DNA from: Bacteroidales bacterium
Lineage (GTDB): Bacteria > Bacteroidota > Bacteroidia > Bacteroidales > UBA12077
Assembly (NCBI GenBank): GCA_021108325.1
Contig: JAIORB010000039.1
Span: 18,331 to 82,330 of the forward strand
Reading direction: 5' to 3'
Length of the DNA stretch: 64,000 bases
In this document: one piece after another, positions 54,661 through 63,562 of the stretch
Layout: each line of letters opens with the position of its first letter
How positions within the stretch are numbered: the stretch's first letter is position 1
Made by a program: the position numbers and the translations under genes
The notes under the pieces: model-generated
Told to the model about the DNA's origin: nothing
The model's database searches: none
Seen by the model: the letters and a program-made list of their open reading frames with translations, nothing else

Positions 54661-54668
54661 TAACTTTG
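54661..54668 (+). promoter_or_regulatory. -7 element TAACTTTG before the VanZ-like gene
   Basis: TAACTTTG matches TAnnTTTG, 22 bp before the ATG at 54691. No -33 TTTG at the usual distance. Confidence 0.45.
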
Positions 54669-54690
54669 TTTCAATAACAACAAATAAAAG

Positions 54691-55074
54691 ATGAAAATTT
54701 TAAAGTTTTGGAAACCCATAATATTAGCACTAATAATTTTTTATGGTAGTGTAACCTCCGGAAGTAACTTAAATAAAGTAGGGTTTTTTCAAATTAATAA
54801 TATTGATAAATTTATTCACCTCACATTTTATTTTTTATTAAGTATTTCTTTTCAATCATCTTTATTTCGAATTACATTAAATAAAAAACAACAAATACTT
54901 ATAACATTAATTCTGGTTATATCTTATGGCCTTATAATGGAAGTTTTTCAATTTTATTTTACCAGCGATCGATCAGCAGAATTATTTGACGTTATGGCAA
55001 ATACTTTAGGTTGTATATTGGGTATATTAATTTTTCCTTTTCTTCAAAAGCTTAATCTAATAAAATATTTATAA
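54691..55074 (+). CDS. VanZ-like small membrane protein
   Basis: 127 residues with four hydrophobic helices. The KFIHLTFYFLLSISF and YGLIMEVFQFYFTSDRSAELFDVMANTLGCILGILI segments match the VanZ family signature (Hxxxy, ExxQ, r..d..D...N..G). Role in Bacteroidota is unknown; some VanZ proteins alter glycopeptide sensitivity. Its stop overlaps the end of the convergent Rrf2 gene by 6 bp. Confidence 0.82.
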   Translation: MKILKFWKPIILALIIFYGSVTSGSNLNKVGFFQINNIDKFIHLTFYFLLSISFQSSLFRITLNKKQQILITLILVISYGLIMEVFQFYFTSDRSAELFDVMANTLGCILGILIFPFLQKLNLIKYL

Positions 55075-55512
55075 TCCTATTCTACCATCTGATGCATTAA
55101 TTTCATCAGCTAAGCTTTTTATAGTTTCCGTATTAAACAAATCATATATTTGTTTACTTATTGGCCAATATTTATAATGAATAGGACACTGAACATCATT
55201 GTGTGCAGTTGCCGAACAAGTCCTTAATCCAATAAGACAATCATTAAATAAATCTAAACCATCAATAATTTCAATAATATTTAATAATGTAATTTCTTTA
55301 GCCGAGCGAGCTAATGAAAATCCACCATTTGGTCCTTTGGTAGATAATAACATTTTGTTTTTTGCAAGTGTCTGTAGTATTTTTCCTAAAAATGGTGTTG
55401 GAATGTCAAGCTCCTTTGAAACTTCTTTTATTCCAATTTTTCTTTTTTCTTCGCTGTTAAGCGCAATATAAATTACTGCTCTGACTGCATATTTACATGT
55501 ATTTGATAACAT
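55069..55512 (-). CDS. Rrf2-family regulator with Fe-S-type cysteines
   Basis: 147 residues. N-terminal winged helix: CKYAVRAVIYIAL, KEVSKELDIPTPFLGKILQTLAKNKML, then GPNGGFSLAR. Three cysteines (C92, C99, C109) lie where Rrf2 proteins such as IscR and NsrR bind an Fe-S cluster. It likely senses redox, NO or iron-sulfur status. It follows rpiB (11 bp) on the same strand. Confidence 0.9.
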   Translation of the reverse strand: MLSNTCKYAVRAVIYIALNSEEKRKIGIKEVSKELDIPTPFLGKILQTLAKNKMLLSTKGPNGGFSLARSAKEITLLNIIEIIDGLDLFNDCLIGLRTCSATAHNDVQCPIHYKYWPISKQIYDLFNTETIKSLADEINASDGRIGL

Positions 55513-55523
55513 AATGTTATATA

Positions 55524-55964
55524 TTAATTAATTGGTATTTTTTCAACTCTTTTTTTATGCCTTCCTCCTTCAAATTTAGTATTTAAAAATTTACTTACTA
55601 TGTCTTTTGCTAAATTATAATCAATAAAACGTGCCGGTAATGAACAAATATTAGCATCATTATGCAATCTTGCTAATTCAGAAATCTCTACATTCCAGCA
55701 AAGAGCAGCTCTTACACCCTGATGTTTATTTGAAGTCATATTTATTCCATTACCACTACCACATAAAGTAATTCCAAATTTATGTTTTCCTTTTTCTATT
55801 GCATTTGCTAATGGATGAGCATAATCAGGATAGTCGGTATTTTCATTAGAATAAGTTCCATAATCTTTAATTTCATATCCTTCTTTTTCTAATTCATTTT
55901 TTAACTTTTCTTTAAAATCATATCCAGCATGATCACAAGCAATACCAATAGAAATTTTTGTCAT
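55524..55964 (-). CDS. rpiB: Ribose 5-phosphate isomerase B
   Basis: 146 residues, standard length. Substrate-site IACDHAGYDFKEKL (D11, H12), YPDYAHPLA, and the active loop LCGSGNGINMTSNK with catalytic Cys68. LPARFI and EGGRHKKRVEKI close the fold. It interconverts ribose 5-phosphate and ribulose 5-phosphate. A CAAATTTA on the + strand (55997-56004; TAAATTTG on the minus strand) is a possible -7 element. Confidence 0.95.
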   Translation of the reverse strand: MTKISIGIACDHAGYDFKEKLKNELEKEGYEIKDYGTYSNENTDYPDYAHPLANAIEKGKHKFGITLCGSGNGINMTSNKHQGVRAALCWNVEISELARLHNDANICSLPARFIDYNLAKDIVSKFLNTKFEGGRHKKRVEKIPIN

Positions 55965-55996
55965 AATATATATTTGATTTATTTAAGTTAATCTCT

Positions 55997-56004
55997 CAAA
56001 TTTA
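55997..56004 (-). promoter_or_regulatory. Possible -7 element of rpiB-rrf2
   Basis: TAAATTTG on the minus strand, 32 bp before the rpiB ATG. A -33 TTTG is not evident. Confidence 0.4.
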
Positions 56005-56574
56005 ACTAATTTCTTTTATAATTTTTATGGATATTTTTATCAATAAAAGATTAAATATAATCAATTGAAATTAAGCCTGTAATTACTTTATAATTAAATT
56101 ATAATTTTAACAATAGTTATTTATTATTCTAATTATTAATTACATAAGTAGTTTTATTGAAATATGTACATAATGTTAATTACTTGGTGTTCTTATGTTA
56201 ATTGAATGTTAATTAAAGTCAATAAAATTTAAAAACTTTTATTTTGATTAGTAAATAACATATTCTATATATAAATTTTTAATTAAAATCAAAAATATTT
56301 TTTTAGTTTTAGCGACTAATTATTGAACAATATCTTAACATTAATTGTGTAATAAATAACAAGTTTTTATTAATATAATCGATTATTAACAGTAAGTTAA
56401 TAAAAACTGAAAAGGCTTAATAATCAATTCAATTACGTAGATAAGTGTTGTTAATAGAGTATTAAAATCTTTTTGAAAACGTAAAAAGCAAGGTTTTATT
56501 TAAAATTTTAAGAACAGTATTAACAGGATATTATTATTATCATAATAGATTAATTAATATATAATATATATAAT
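56005..56574. other. Long very AT-rich gene-free region before nadA
   Basis: About 570 bp of unusually AT-rich DNA with many TTAATT/ATTAAT tracts and no open frame, palindrome or consensus promoter of note. It could be a long leader, a binding region for nucleoid proteins or an origin-like unwinding element. No TTATCCACA DnaA boxes were seen. Confidence 0.5.
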
Positions 56575-57573
56575 ATGAGTGTTAAAAATAAATTTATTTC
56601 AGATGGTTTCGTAAATCGGGAAATTGATGAAAATATCAATGTGGTTGAAGAAATAAACAAATTAAAGAAAGAAAAAAATGCCATTATTCTTGCTCATTAT
56701 TATCAAACTGGTGATATTCAGGATCTGGCAGATTTTGTTGGGGATAGCTTAGCATTATCACAAAAAGCTGCAGAAACAGATGCAGATATTATTTTATTTG
56801 CAGGAGTTCATTTCATGGCAGAAACAGCAAAAATATTAGCACCGGAAAGTAAAGTGTTAATACCTGATTTAAATGCCGGTTGTTCATTAGCTGATGCTTG
56901 TCCACCAGATGAATTTAAAAAATTTATTAAAGCACATCCTGATCATTTGGTTATTTCGTATGTAAATACCACTGCAGAAATAAAAACAATGACAGATATT
57001 TGTTGTACATCAACAAATGCACTAAAAATTGTAGAGTATTTACCAAAAGATCAAAAAATAATATTTGCGCCGGATAGAAATTTAGGAGGTTATATTAAAA
57101 GAATTACCGGTCGTGAAAATATGATAATATGGAATGGTGCTTGTCATGTTCATGAAGAGTTTTCGTTAGAAGCAATACTGGAATTAAAAAAAGAATATCC
57201 TAAAGCAAAAATAATTTCACATCCTGAATGCGAAAAACCTGTTCAGTTAGTTTCAGATTTTATTGGATCAACAGCGGCTTTAATAAAGTTTACAAAAACT
57301 GATAATAGTAAAGAATTTATTGTTGCCACTGAATCAGGTATATTACATCAGATGAAAAAACAAAATCCTGAAAAAGTATATATTCCAGCACCTCCAAAAG
57401 ATTCAACTTGCGGATGTAACGATTGTAATTTCATGAAGCTAATTACGGTTAATAAAATTTACAATACTTTAAAATATGAAACGCCTGAAGTTATTTTAAG
57501 TGATGAAATAATTAAAAAAGCAAAAAAATCAATTGATGTAATGTTGGATATTTCAAAAAAAATGAATTTATAA
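56575..57573 (+). CDS. nadA: Quinolinate synthase
   Basis: 332 residues. It has the threefold NadA pattern: AIILAHYYQTGDIQDLADFVGDSL, LNAGCSLADACPPDEF (C103), GACHVHEEFS (C190) and CGCNDCNFMKL (C281/C284) as cluster ligands. It condenses iminoaspartate with dihydroxyacetone phosphate to quinolinate with a [4Fe-4S] cluster. nadB and nadC are not next to it. A terminator follows at 57594. Confidence 0.97.
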   Translation: MSVKNKFISDGFVNREIDENINVVEEINKLKKEKNAIILAHYYQTGDIQDLADFVGDSLALSQKAAETDADIILFAGVHFMAETAKILAPESKVLIPDLNAGCSLADACPPDEFKKFIKAHPDHLVISYVNTTAEIKTMTDICCTSTNALKIVEYLPKDQKIIFAPDRNLGGYIKRITGRENMIIWNGACHVHEEFSLEAILELKKEYPKAKIISHPECEKPVQLVSDFIGSTAALIKFTKTDNSKEFIVATESGILHQMKKQNPEKVYIPAPPKDSTCGCNDCNFMKLITVNKIYNTLKYETPEVILSDEIIKKAKKSIDVMLDISKKMNL

Positions 57574-57593
57574 TTCATGATACTTTAAAGTAG

Positions 57594-57621
57594 AGCAGGG
57601 AAATACTCCCTGCTTTTTTTG
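57594..57621 (+). terminator. Terminator after nadA
   Basis: AGCAGGGA and TCCCTGCT pair around AATAC, followed by a run of eight T residues. A clear Rho-independent design. Confidence 0.85.
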
Positions 57622-57651
57622 TATATTTAACTTTTTACAAATTATTAAAAA

Positions 57652-59199
57652 GTGAAAAATATAATTATAGTATTTATTTTAATTTTTGGTAATAAAGTTT
57701 TATTGGCACAAAATGATACTTTACAAACCAATATTATTTATAAAGAATTCAGATATAAAAATGGAAAGATTTCCAGTGAAGGATACTTAAAAGAAAATGT
57801 GCCAACCGGACTTTGGAAATCATATTATATAACAGGAATAAAAAAATCAGAAGGAAAATGGAGTAATAATAAGTTAGATAGTGTTTGGATTTTTTATAAT
57901 CAGCTTGGTGATACAATTGAAAAAATTAATTATTACATTGGAAAAAAGAACGGACATCATTATAGATATTTTAAAACCGATAATTATAAAAATATAATTT
58001 CATCTAAAGATCTTTATGTTAATGGACAAAGAAATGATAAATCATATTTTTATTACGAAAACGGTAAAATTAAAAAAGTAATTCCATATTTAAATGACAA
58101 GAAACAAGGTGTAGGATTTGAATATGATAAAAAAGGAAATATTAGTACAATTACCAGATACAGAAATAATGAAATTATTGTTCAGAAAAATATTAACAGA
58201 TACAATACAAAAGGTGAAAAAGAAGGAGTATGGAAAGAATTTTATATTAATGGTAATATAAAGGAAGAGAAAACTTATTTGAATGGAAAACTAAATGGTT
58301 ATTTTAAATTATATAATGAAGAAGGAAAATTAATTGATGCTATAAAATATAATAATGGTGAAGTTGATATAAATTCAAATGATTTTGAAACGGATTTTGA
58401 AATTAGAGAAGAATATGATGAAAAAGAAAATTTAGCTTTTCAGGGAAGTTATAAAAAAAATATACCAATAGGTGTTCACAGATATTTTAATAGTAAAGGC
58501 AAGGTTACAAAGTGTAAAACTTACGATATTACAGGAAATGTTGTTGCTGAAGGTATTGTTTTAATTAATGGTAAAGAAGATGGTAAATGGATTTACTTCT
58601 ACGAAAACAGGAAAAAACAGGCGACAGGGAAATTCAACAAGGGAAAAAAGCATGGAAAATGGACTTATTATTATTCAAATGGTCGTATTCAACAAACCGG
58701 AACGTATACTAATGGAAAATTAGCCGGAACATGGCAATGGTATTATGAAACCGGAGAACTTTTAAAAGAAGAATTTTACATTTATGGACAATTAGATGGT
58801 GAAGCTAATGAATACACAGAGTTAGGGAATATAATATCAAAAGGTAATTATATTGAAGGCAATAAAGAAGGTGAGTGGATTTATAGAGTTGGAGATCAGG
58901 AATATAAAGGTAAATATATAATGGATTTTAAAGACGGAGTCTGGAAAAGTTATTATTTGGAAAAAGAAACACTAAGTTTTGAAGGTCGGTTTATGCACGG
59001 AAATCCAGATGGAAAACACGAATATTTTTATCCTGATAGAAAATTGAAAGAAGAAAAGTATTATAGCGAAGGCGAAAAAGTTAAATCGTGGTCGAAGTAT
59101 GATGAATATGGCGATTTAATATTAGTTGTTCAATATAAGGATGGAAAAATTTATAAAATTAATGGAGTAAAAGTAAAATTAGATGTAGACGAAAATTAG
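57652..59199 (+). CDS. Exported MORN/YwqK-type repeat protein
   Basis: 515 residues with a GTG start, chosen because it heads a signal peptide (MKNIIIVFILIFGNKVLLAQ). The mature part is a run of ~22-24-residue repeats with the pattern G.(W).YY..G....E..Y.NGK..G (for example GKWTYYYSNGRIQQTGTYTNG). These are MORN variants (PF07661 class). The family label 'YwqK antitoxin' in databases comes from a Bacillus gene and does not imply an antitoxin here. Probably periplasmic or surface-exposed, with protein-binding role; no partner gene is evident. Confidence 0.82.
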   Translation: MKNIIIVFILIFGNKVLLAQNDTLQTNIIYKEFRYKNGKISSEGYLKENVPTGLWKSYYITGIKKSEGKWSNNKLDSVWIFYNQLGDTIEKINYYIGKKNGHHYRYFKTDNYKNIISSKDLYVNGQRNDKSYFYYENGKIKKVIPYLNDKKQGVGFEYDKKGNISTITRYRNNEIIVQKNINRYNTKGEKEGVWKEFYINGNIKEEKTYLNGKLNGYFKLYNEEGKLIDAIKYNNGEVDINSNDFETDFEIREEYDEKENLAFQGSYKKNIPIGVHRYFNSKGKVTKCKTYDITGNVVAEGIVLINGKEDGKWIYFYENRKKQATGKFNKGKKHGKWTYYYSNGRIQQTGTYTNGKLAGTWQWYYETGELLKEEFYIYGQLDGEANEYTELGNIISKGNYIEGNKEGEWIYRVGDQEYKGKYIMDFKDGVWKSYYLEKETLSFEGRFMHGNPDGKHEYFYPDRKLKEEKYYSEGEKVKSWSKYDEYGDLILVVQYKDGKIYKINGVKVKLDVDEN

Positions 59200-59205
59200 T
59201 TTTTG

Positions 59206-59213
59206 TAAATTTG
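59206..59213 (+). promoter_or_regulatory. -7 element TAAATTTG before ruvB
   Basis: TAAATTTG fits TAnnTTTG and lies 17 bp before the ruvB ATG (59231), just after the stop of the preceding gene. A TTTTTG lies close upstream, not at the usual -33 spacing. Confidence 0.45.
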
Positions 59214-59230
59214 AAAAGAAAATAATTTGA

Positions 59231-60274
59231 ATGGAAGATTTGGATATAAGAGACTTGTCTGCCGATAAGGCTGGAGAAAACTTTTCGGAAAATGAAAAGG
59301 AATTTGAAAAGACATTACGTCCTTTGGATTTTAAAGACTTTAAAGGACAATTTAAAGTAGTTGAAAATCTAAAGATTTTTGTTCAGGCTGCAAAAATGCG
59401 TAACGAATCACTCGACCATGTTTTATTGCATGGTCCTCCAGGATTAGGTAAAACAACACTTGCTAATATTATTGCCAATGAATTAAACGTAAATTTAAAA
59501 TTAACTTCCGGACCAGTATTGGATAAAGCAGGCGATTTAGCCGGTTTATTAACAAATCTTGAAGAAGGAGATGTTTTATTTATTGATGAAATACACCGTT
59601 TAAGCCCTGTTGTTGAAGAATATTTATATTCTGCGATGGAAGATTACAGAATTGATATAATGATTGATAAAGGACCGGGTGCTCGTTCTGTTCAGATAAC
59701 ATTAAACCCTTTTACCTTAATTGGTGCTACAACACGTTCAGGATTACTAACCAGCCCACTTCGTGCACGTTTTGGTATAAGCTCACATTTAGAATACTAT
59801 GATTTTAAGATAATTACATCTATTATAAAGAGATCTGCAGGCATATTAAATGTTGCTATTGACGATAAAGCAGCTGTTGAAATTGCATCACGTTCACGTG
59901 GCACACCACGTATTGCAAATGCACTTTTACGCCGTGTTCGTGACTTTGCTCAGGTGAAAGGAGATGGAAATATAGACATAGAAATTTCACGTTTTGCGCT
60001 ACAGGCTTTAAATATAGATAAACACGGTTTAGACGAACTGGATAATAAAATATTATTAACTATTATCGACAAATTCAAAGGAGGGCCTGTTGGAATTTCG
60101 ACCATTGCTATTGCAATTGGCGAAGATAGCGGTACTATAGAAGAAGTTTATGAACCTTTTTTAATAAAGGAAGGATACATAAAACGTACACCCCGCGGAA
60201 GAGAAGCAACCGAAATTGCCTACAAACATTTGAATAAAGTTCGTGATGTTAATGGTCAGGCTGGTTTATTTTAG
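59231..60274 (+). CDS. ruvB: Holliday junction helicase subunit RuvB
   Basis: 347 residues. Walker [14 protein letters not shown] (Lys74), Walker [28 protein letters not shown] (sensor and arginine region) and a C-terminal winged helix ([29 protein letters not shown], ending RTPRGREAT). It drives branch migration with RuvA. ruvA is not in the window. Its stop region overlaps the end of the convergent Crp/Fnr gene by 4 bp. Confidence 0.97.
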   Translation: MEDLDIRDLSADKAGENFSENEKEFEKTLRPLDFKDFKGQFKVVENLKIFVQAAKMRNESLDHVLLHGPPGLGKTTLANIIANELNVNLKLTSGPVLDKAGDLAGLLTNLEEGDVLFIDEIHRLSPVVEEYLYSAMEDYRIDIMIDKGPGARSVQITLNPFTLIGATTRSGLLTSPLRARFGISSHLEYYDFKIITSIIKRSAGILNVAIDDKAAVEIASRSRGTPRIANALLRRVRDFAQVKGDGNIDIEISRFALQALNIDKHGLDELDNKILLTIIDKFKGGPVGISTIAIAIGEDSGTIEEVYEPFLIKEGYIKRTPRGREATEIAYKHLNKVRDVNGQAGLF

Positions 60275-60978
60275 TTAAACGCGTTAGAAATTTTTTCTAA
60301 TTGTTTAATATCCAAAAGTTTAATTTTTCTTCCGTTCAAATCAATTAACTTATCATGTTTAAATTCCGATAAAAGCCTGATAACCGATTCTGTTGCAGTA
60401 CCAACAATATTAGCAAGTTCTTCGCGTGTTAAAGAAATTTGTAATACACCATCTTCATTTAATTCAAATATTTCCATTAATTTAAGTAAAATCTCGGCCA
60501 AACGTTCACGAACAGTTTTTTGAGCAATATCTGTAATAAATGCATTTGCCTCACCAAGTTCTTTACAGGTTTGTTGCATTATTGCCATTGAAAAATTGCC
60601 ATTGGTTTTTACAAGGTCAATAAGGGTTTCGCCCGGAACAAAACAAAGTGTTGCATCTTCAATAACTTTAGCAGAAGAACAGGCAAGTTCGTTACTCAAA
60701 ATAGAACGATATCCGATAATACCTCCTCTTTTTGCAAAAGCAATTATTTGTTCACGACCATCAATACCGGTTTTGAAAATTTTTATTATACCAGAATTTA
60801 TGCAATAAAAACCATTGGTTCTACTACCTTCGTGATATACTACACTACCACGCTTATAAGTATTGCACACTTTTTCTCTTTCAACAACAGCATGTTCTTC
60901 AGGTGTAAGATGCTTAAATATTGAATCGTAATTATGCAAACAATCATTACAAGGTGGTATTTGATCCCGGTTTATCAT
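60271..60978 (-). CDS. Crp/Fnr-family regulator
   Basis: 235 residues. N-terminal cysteines C10, C13 and C38 (PPCNDCLHN...VCNTYKRG), a cyclic-nucleotide-fold domain (~25-145) and a C-terminal helix-turn-helix ([31 protein letters not shown]). The cysteine pattern recalls FNR-type Fe-S sensing, but only three candidate Cys are at the N-terminus, so an Fe-S cluster is uncertain. Likely oxygen, NO or redox control. It diverges from OsmC across a 181-bp gap that carries the OsmC promoter. Confidence 0.9.
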   Translation of the reverse strand: MINRDQIPPCNDCLHNYDSIFKHLTPEEHAVVEREKVCNTYKRGSVVYHEGSRTNGFYCINSGIIKIFKTGIDGREQIIAFAKRGGIIGYRSILSNELACSSAKVIEDATLCFVPGETLIDLVKTNGNFSMAIMQQTCKELGEANAFITDIAQKTVRERLAEILLKLMEIFELNEDGVLQISLTREELANIVGTATESVIRLLSEFKHDKLIDLNGRKIKLLDIKQLEKISNAFN

Positions 60979-61097
60979 TTCTTTAAAAAAAATCTTGTGT
61001 GTTTAAAGTATTAATAATCAGATACAAATGTTTTTAAAATAAAATTTATTTATATATTTAGAACACAAAATTAAGTTTTTTGTTTTATAAATTAGAA

Positions 61098-61127
61098 TTT
61101 GTAATATAGATTTTAAAATTATATTTG
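61098..61127 (+). promoter_or_regulatory. Bacteroidota-type promoter of the OsmC gene
   Basis: TTTG (61098-61101), then 18 bp, then TATATTTG (61120-61127), 32 bp before the ATG at 61160. A near-perfect match to the phylum consensus. Confidence 0.65.
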
Positions 61128-61159
61128 CAAAAAAGTAAATTATTTAAATAGATATAAAT

Positions 61160-61576
61160 ATGAAAACATCGTTAAGTATTGATTGGATTGAAGGAATGGC
61201 TTTTGAAAGCGAAGTGAATGGCCATAAAATAATAATTGATGCTGTTGAAGCGGTTGGTGGTAATGACAGAGGTCCAAGGCCAAAGCCGCTTATGCTATTA
61301 TCTCTTGCCGGATGCACAGGAATGGATGTGGTGTCGATTCTTAAAAAGATGAGAGTTGAACTTGATAACTTTAGTGTTGAAGTAGAGGCAAATCAAACCG
61401 AAGAACATCCCAAGCATTTTGATGAGATGAAAGTTATTTACAAATTTTGGGGTAAGGATTTACCAATGGAAAAACTTCAAAAAGCAGTAAATTTATCAGA
61501 AGAAAGATATTGTGGCGTTAGCGAAGTTTACAAAAAATACGTAAAAATGAGTAATGAAATACAGATAAATCCTTAA
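61160..61576 (+). CDS. OsmC/Ohr-family peroxide-reducing protein
   Basis: 138 residues. The two conserved cysteines are C52 (LAGCTGMDVVSIL) and C118 (ERYCGVSEVY), matching the peroxidatic and resolving pair of OsmC/YhfA proteins; KPLMLLSLAGC is the usual context. It probably reduces organic hydroperoxides or protects thiols. Neighbouring Crp/Fnr regulator on the other strand may control it (context only). Confidence 0.92.
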   Translation: MKTSLSIDWIEGMAFESEVNGHKIIIDAVEAVGGNDRGPRPKPLMLLSLAGCTGMDVVSILKKMRVELDNFSVEVEANQTEEHPKHFDEMKVIYKFWGKDLPMEKLQKAVNLSEERYCGVSEVYKKYVKMSNEIQINP

Positions 61577-61581
61577 AAATA

Positions 61582-61663
61582 AATCCTGTCAGGGTTAACT
61601 TTACAAAAATTCTAAATTATGTAAAACTACTTACAAATCTATTAAACTAACCCTGACAGGATT
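61582..61663. repeat. 82-bp element with perfect 16-bp inverted ends
   Basis: AATCCTGTCAGGGTTA and TAACCCTGACAGGATT are exact inverted copies, and each arm contains its own CCTG(T/A)CAGG palindrome. It sits between the convergent OsmC and pheS genes and may act as a shared terminator or be a mobile miniature element of another family than M1-M4. Confidence 0.8.
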
Positions 61664-61682
61664 AAATAAAAAAGAATTTATT

Positions 61683-62702
61683 TTAAAGTGCCGATTTAAA
61701 TTGATCTAAAAACCTCACATCATTCTCAAAATAAAGGCGAAGATCCTTAATTCCGTATTTAAGCATTGTTATTCGCTCAATTCCCATACCGAAAGCAAAA
61801 CCGGTATATTTTTTACTGTCTATTCCGCAGCTATCCAATACATTAGGATCAACCATTCCGCAACCCAAAATCTCTAACCATCCCGTATATTTACAAACAT
61901 TACAGCCCTTTCCTCCACAAATATTACAAGCCACATCCATTTCTGCCGAAGGTTCTGTAAAAGGGAAATAAGAAGGACGTAAACGAATTTCGGTTTTTTC
62001 ACCGAACATTTCTTTGGCAAAATAGAGTAAGGTTTGCTTTAAATCGGCGAAAGAAACATTTTTGTCAATATATAAACCTTCAACCTGATGGAAGATACAA
62101 TGAGCACGTGCACTAATTGCTTCGTTTCTGAAAACACGTCCCGGCGAAATAGTCCGTATAGGAGGTTGTGTATTTTCCATAATCCTAACCTGTACCGATG
62201 ATGTATGAGTACGTAATAATATATCAGGATTTTTTTCGATAAAGAAAGTGTCCTGCATATCACGGGCAGGATGTTCTTCAGGAAAATTTAGTGCTGAGAA
62301 TACATGCCAATCATCTTCAATTTCGGGGCCTTCGGAAATGGTAAAACCTAATCTTTTAAAAATATCAATAATTTCATTTCTTACAATAGAAATAGGATGA
62401 CGTGTTCCTTGTTTTAAAGAATCGCCAGGCAAACTCATGTCAATTTCTGAATCAACTTCTGATTTATCTTCAAGACTTTCTTTTAATAAATTGATTTTTT
62501 CCTGAATAGAAACTTTGAGCTCATTTAATTTTTGCCCTACATCTTTTTTGTTTTCACGTGGAACGTTTTTAAATTCCGAGAAAAGATCATTTACTATTCC
62601 TTTCTTCCCCATAAACTCAATACGAAATGCTTCAATTTCCTCCAGGGATGTTGCTACAAATTCTTTCGCTTCTTCTAAATATTTATTAATCTTTTCTATC
62701 AT
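61683..62702 (-). CDS. pheS: Phenylalanine-tRNA ligase alpha subunit
   Basis: 339 residues. N-terminal coiled coil (~1-90), then HPISIVRNEIIDIFKRLGF, the class II motifs (LRTHTSSVQVRIME; RVFRNEAISARAHCIFHQVEG; FGMGIERITMLKYGI) and the Cys-rich DVACNICGGKGCNVCKYTGW usual in bacterial PheS. It charges tRNA-Phe together with PheT, which is not in the window. Confidence 0.97.
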   Translation of the reverse strand: MIEKINKYLEEAKEFVATSLEEIEAFRIEFMGKKGIVNDLFSEFKNVPRENKKDVGQKLNELKVSIQEKINLLKESLEDKSEVDSEIDMSLPGDSLKQGTRHPISIVRNEIIDIFKRLGFTISEGPEIEDDWHVFSALNFPEEHPARDMQDTFFIEKNPDILLRTHTSSVQVRIMENTQPPIRTISPGRVFRNEAISARAHCIFHQVEGLYIDKNVSFADLKQTLLYFAKEMFGEKTEIRLRPSYFPFTEPSAEMDVACNICGGKGCNVCKYTGWLEILGCGMVDPNVLDSCGIDSKKYTGFAFGMGIERITMLKYGIKDLRLYFENDVRFLDQFKSAL

Positions 62703-62749
62703 GATTATATTAAACTATTGGTTGAGATGCAATGTATTGCGTCTCAAAA

Positions 62750-63562
62750 TTAATATTTTTTTATTCTCATTTTAATATTTTTAATTGGTCTGTCGTTTTC
62801 GTCAGTTACAACTGCAGCAATTTTATCAATTATTTCCAAGCCTTCAACCACTTCACCGAAAACTGTGTATGCATTATCTAAATGCGGCGTACCGCCTATT
62901 GTCTGATAAACTTTTAATTTGTTTTTGGGTATTTTATAATAACCTTCTGCTTTAAATTCTTCTTCTGCCTTTTTACGGGCTTCAGGAAGAATAACTTGAT
63001 AATCAATCATTCCGCCCGTATTATAAGCTTCATTTTTAGCTTCATCTATATTTTTAGTTATAAGTTTATTTAATCGTGATGCATTTATTCTGTCTTCAAC
63101 TTTCTTCACATCTTCATCAGTAAGCACTTTACCTTGTACAATATAAAACTGCGATCCGGCAGAACGCATTTCAGGATTGACATCATCGCCTTCGCGTGCT
63201 GCAGCAATAACTCCTTTTTTATGAAAAATTGCATCAACAAATTCAGCAGGAATTGTATAACCGGGTCCTCCTTCACCAAGCATTTTTCCCGGTTCCGTAT
63301 TTCGCGAGTTAGGATCACCTCCCTGAATCATAAATCCGTCAATTACCCTGTGAAAAAGCAAATCGTCGAAATATCCTTGCTCAATTAGTTTTATAAAATT
63401 TGCTTTATGTAATGGTGTGGCATCATATAATTTAAAAACCATATCACCATATTCAGTTTCAATCTTATAAAGCCGATCTTTTGTTTTCTTTTTTGATTTA
63501 TCAATGTGGCAGGAAAAAACAAAAAGAGAAAGAATTACTGACAAAAAAACGATTTTTTTCAT
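62750..63562 (-). CDS. Cyclophilin-type peptidyl-prolyl isomerase, lipoprotein
   Basis: 270 residues. Lipoprotein signal with lipobox VFSC (Cys18). Cyclophilin core: DLLFHRVIDGFMIQGGDPNS, GPGYTIPAEF, SAGSQFYIVQG and the late NAYTVFGEVVEGLEIIDKIA. A helical insertion (~145-215, VKKVEDRINASRLNKLITKN...) interrupts the core, as in many Bacteroidota cyclophilins. It acts on exported proteins in the periplasm. TATTTTTG on the minus strand (63590-63597) could be its -7 element. Confidence 0.93.
   Translation of the reverse strand: MKKIVFLSVILSLFVFSCHIDKSKKKTKDRLYKIETEYGDMVFKLYDATPLHKANFIKLIEQGYFDDLLFHRVIDGFMIQGGDPNSRNTEPGKMLGEGGPGYTIPAEFVDAIFHKKGVIAAAREGDDVNPEMRSAGSQFYIVQGKVLTDEDVKKVEDRINASRLNKLITKNIDEAKNEAYNTGGMIDYQVILPEARKKAEEEFKAEGYYKIPKNKLKVYQTIGGTPHLDNAYTVFGEVVEGLEIIDKIAAVVTDENDRPIKNIKMRIKKY

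Noticed and set aside
56005..56574. Chromosomal origin
   Set aside because: AT-rich, but no DnaA boxes of the TTATCCACA type and no dnaA, dnaN or gidA neighbour.
57652..59199. Toxin-antitoxin role for the YwqK-like protein
   Set aside because: The name comes from a distant relative. This is an exported repeat protein with no toxin gene beside it.
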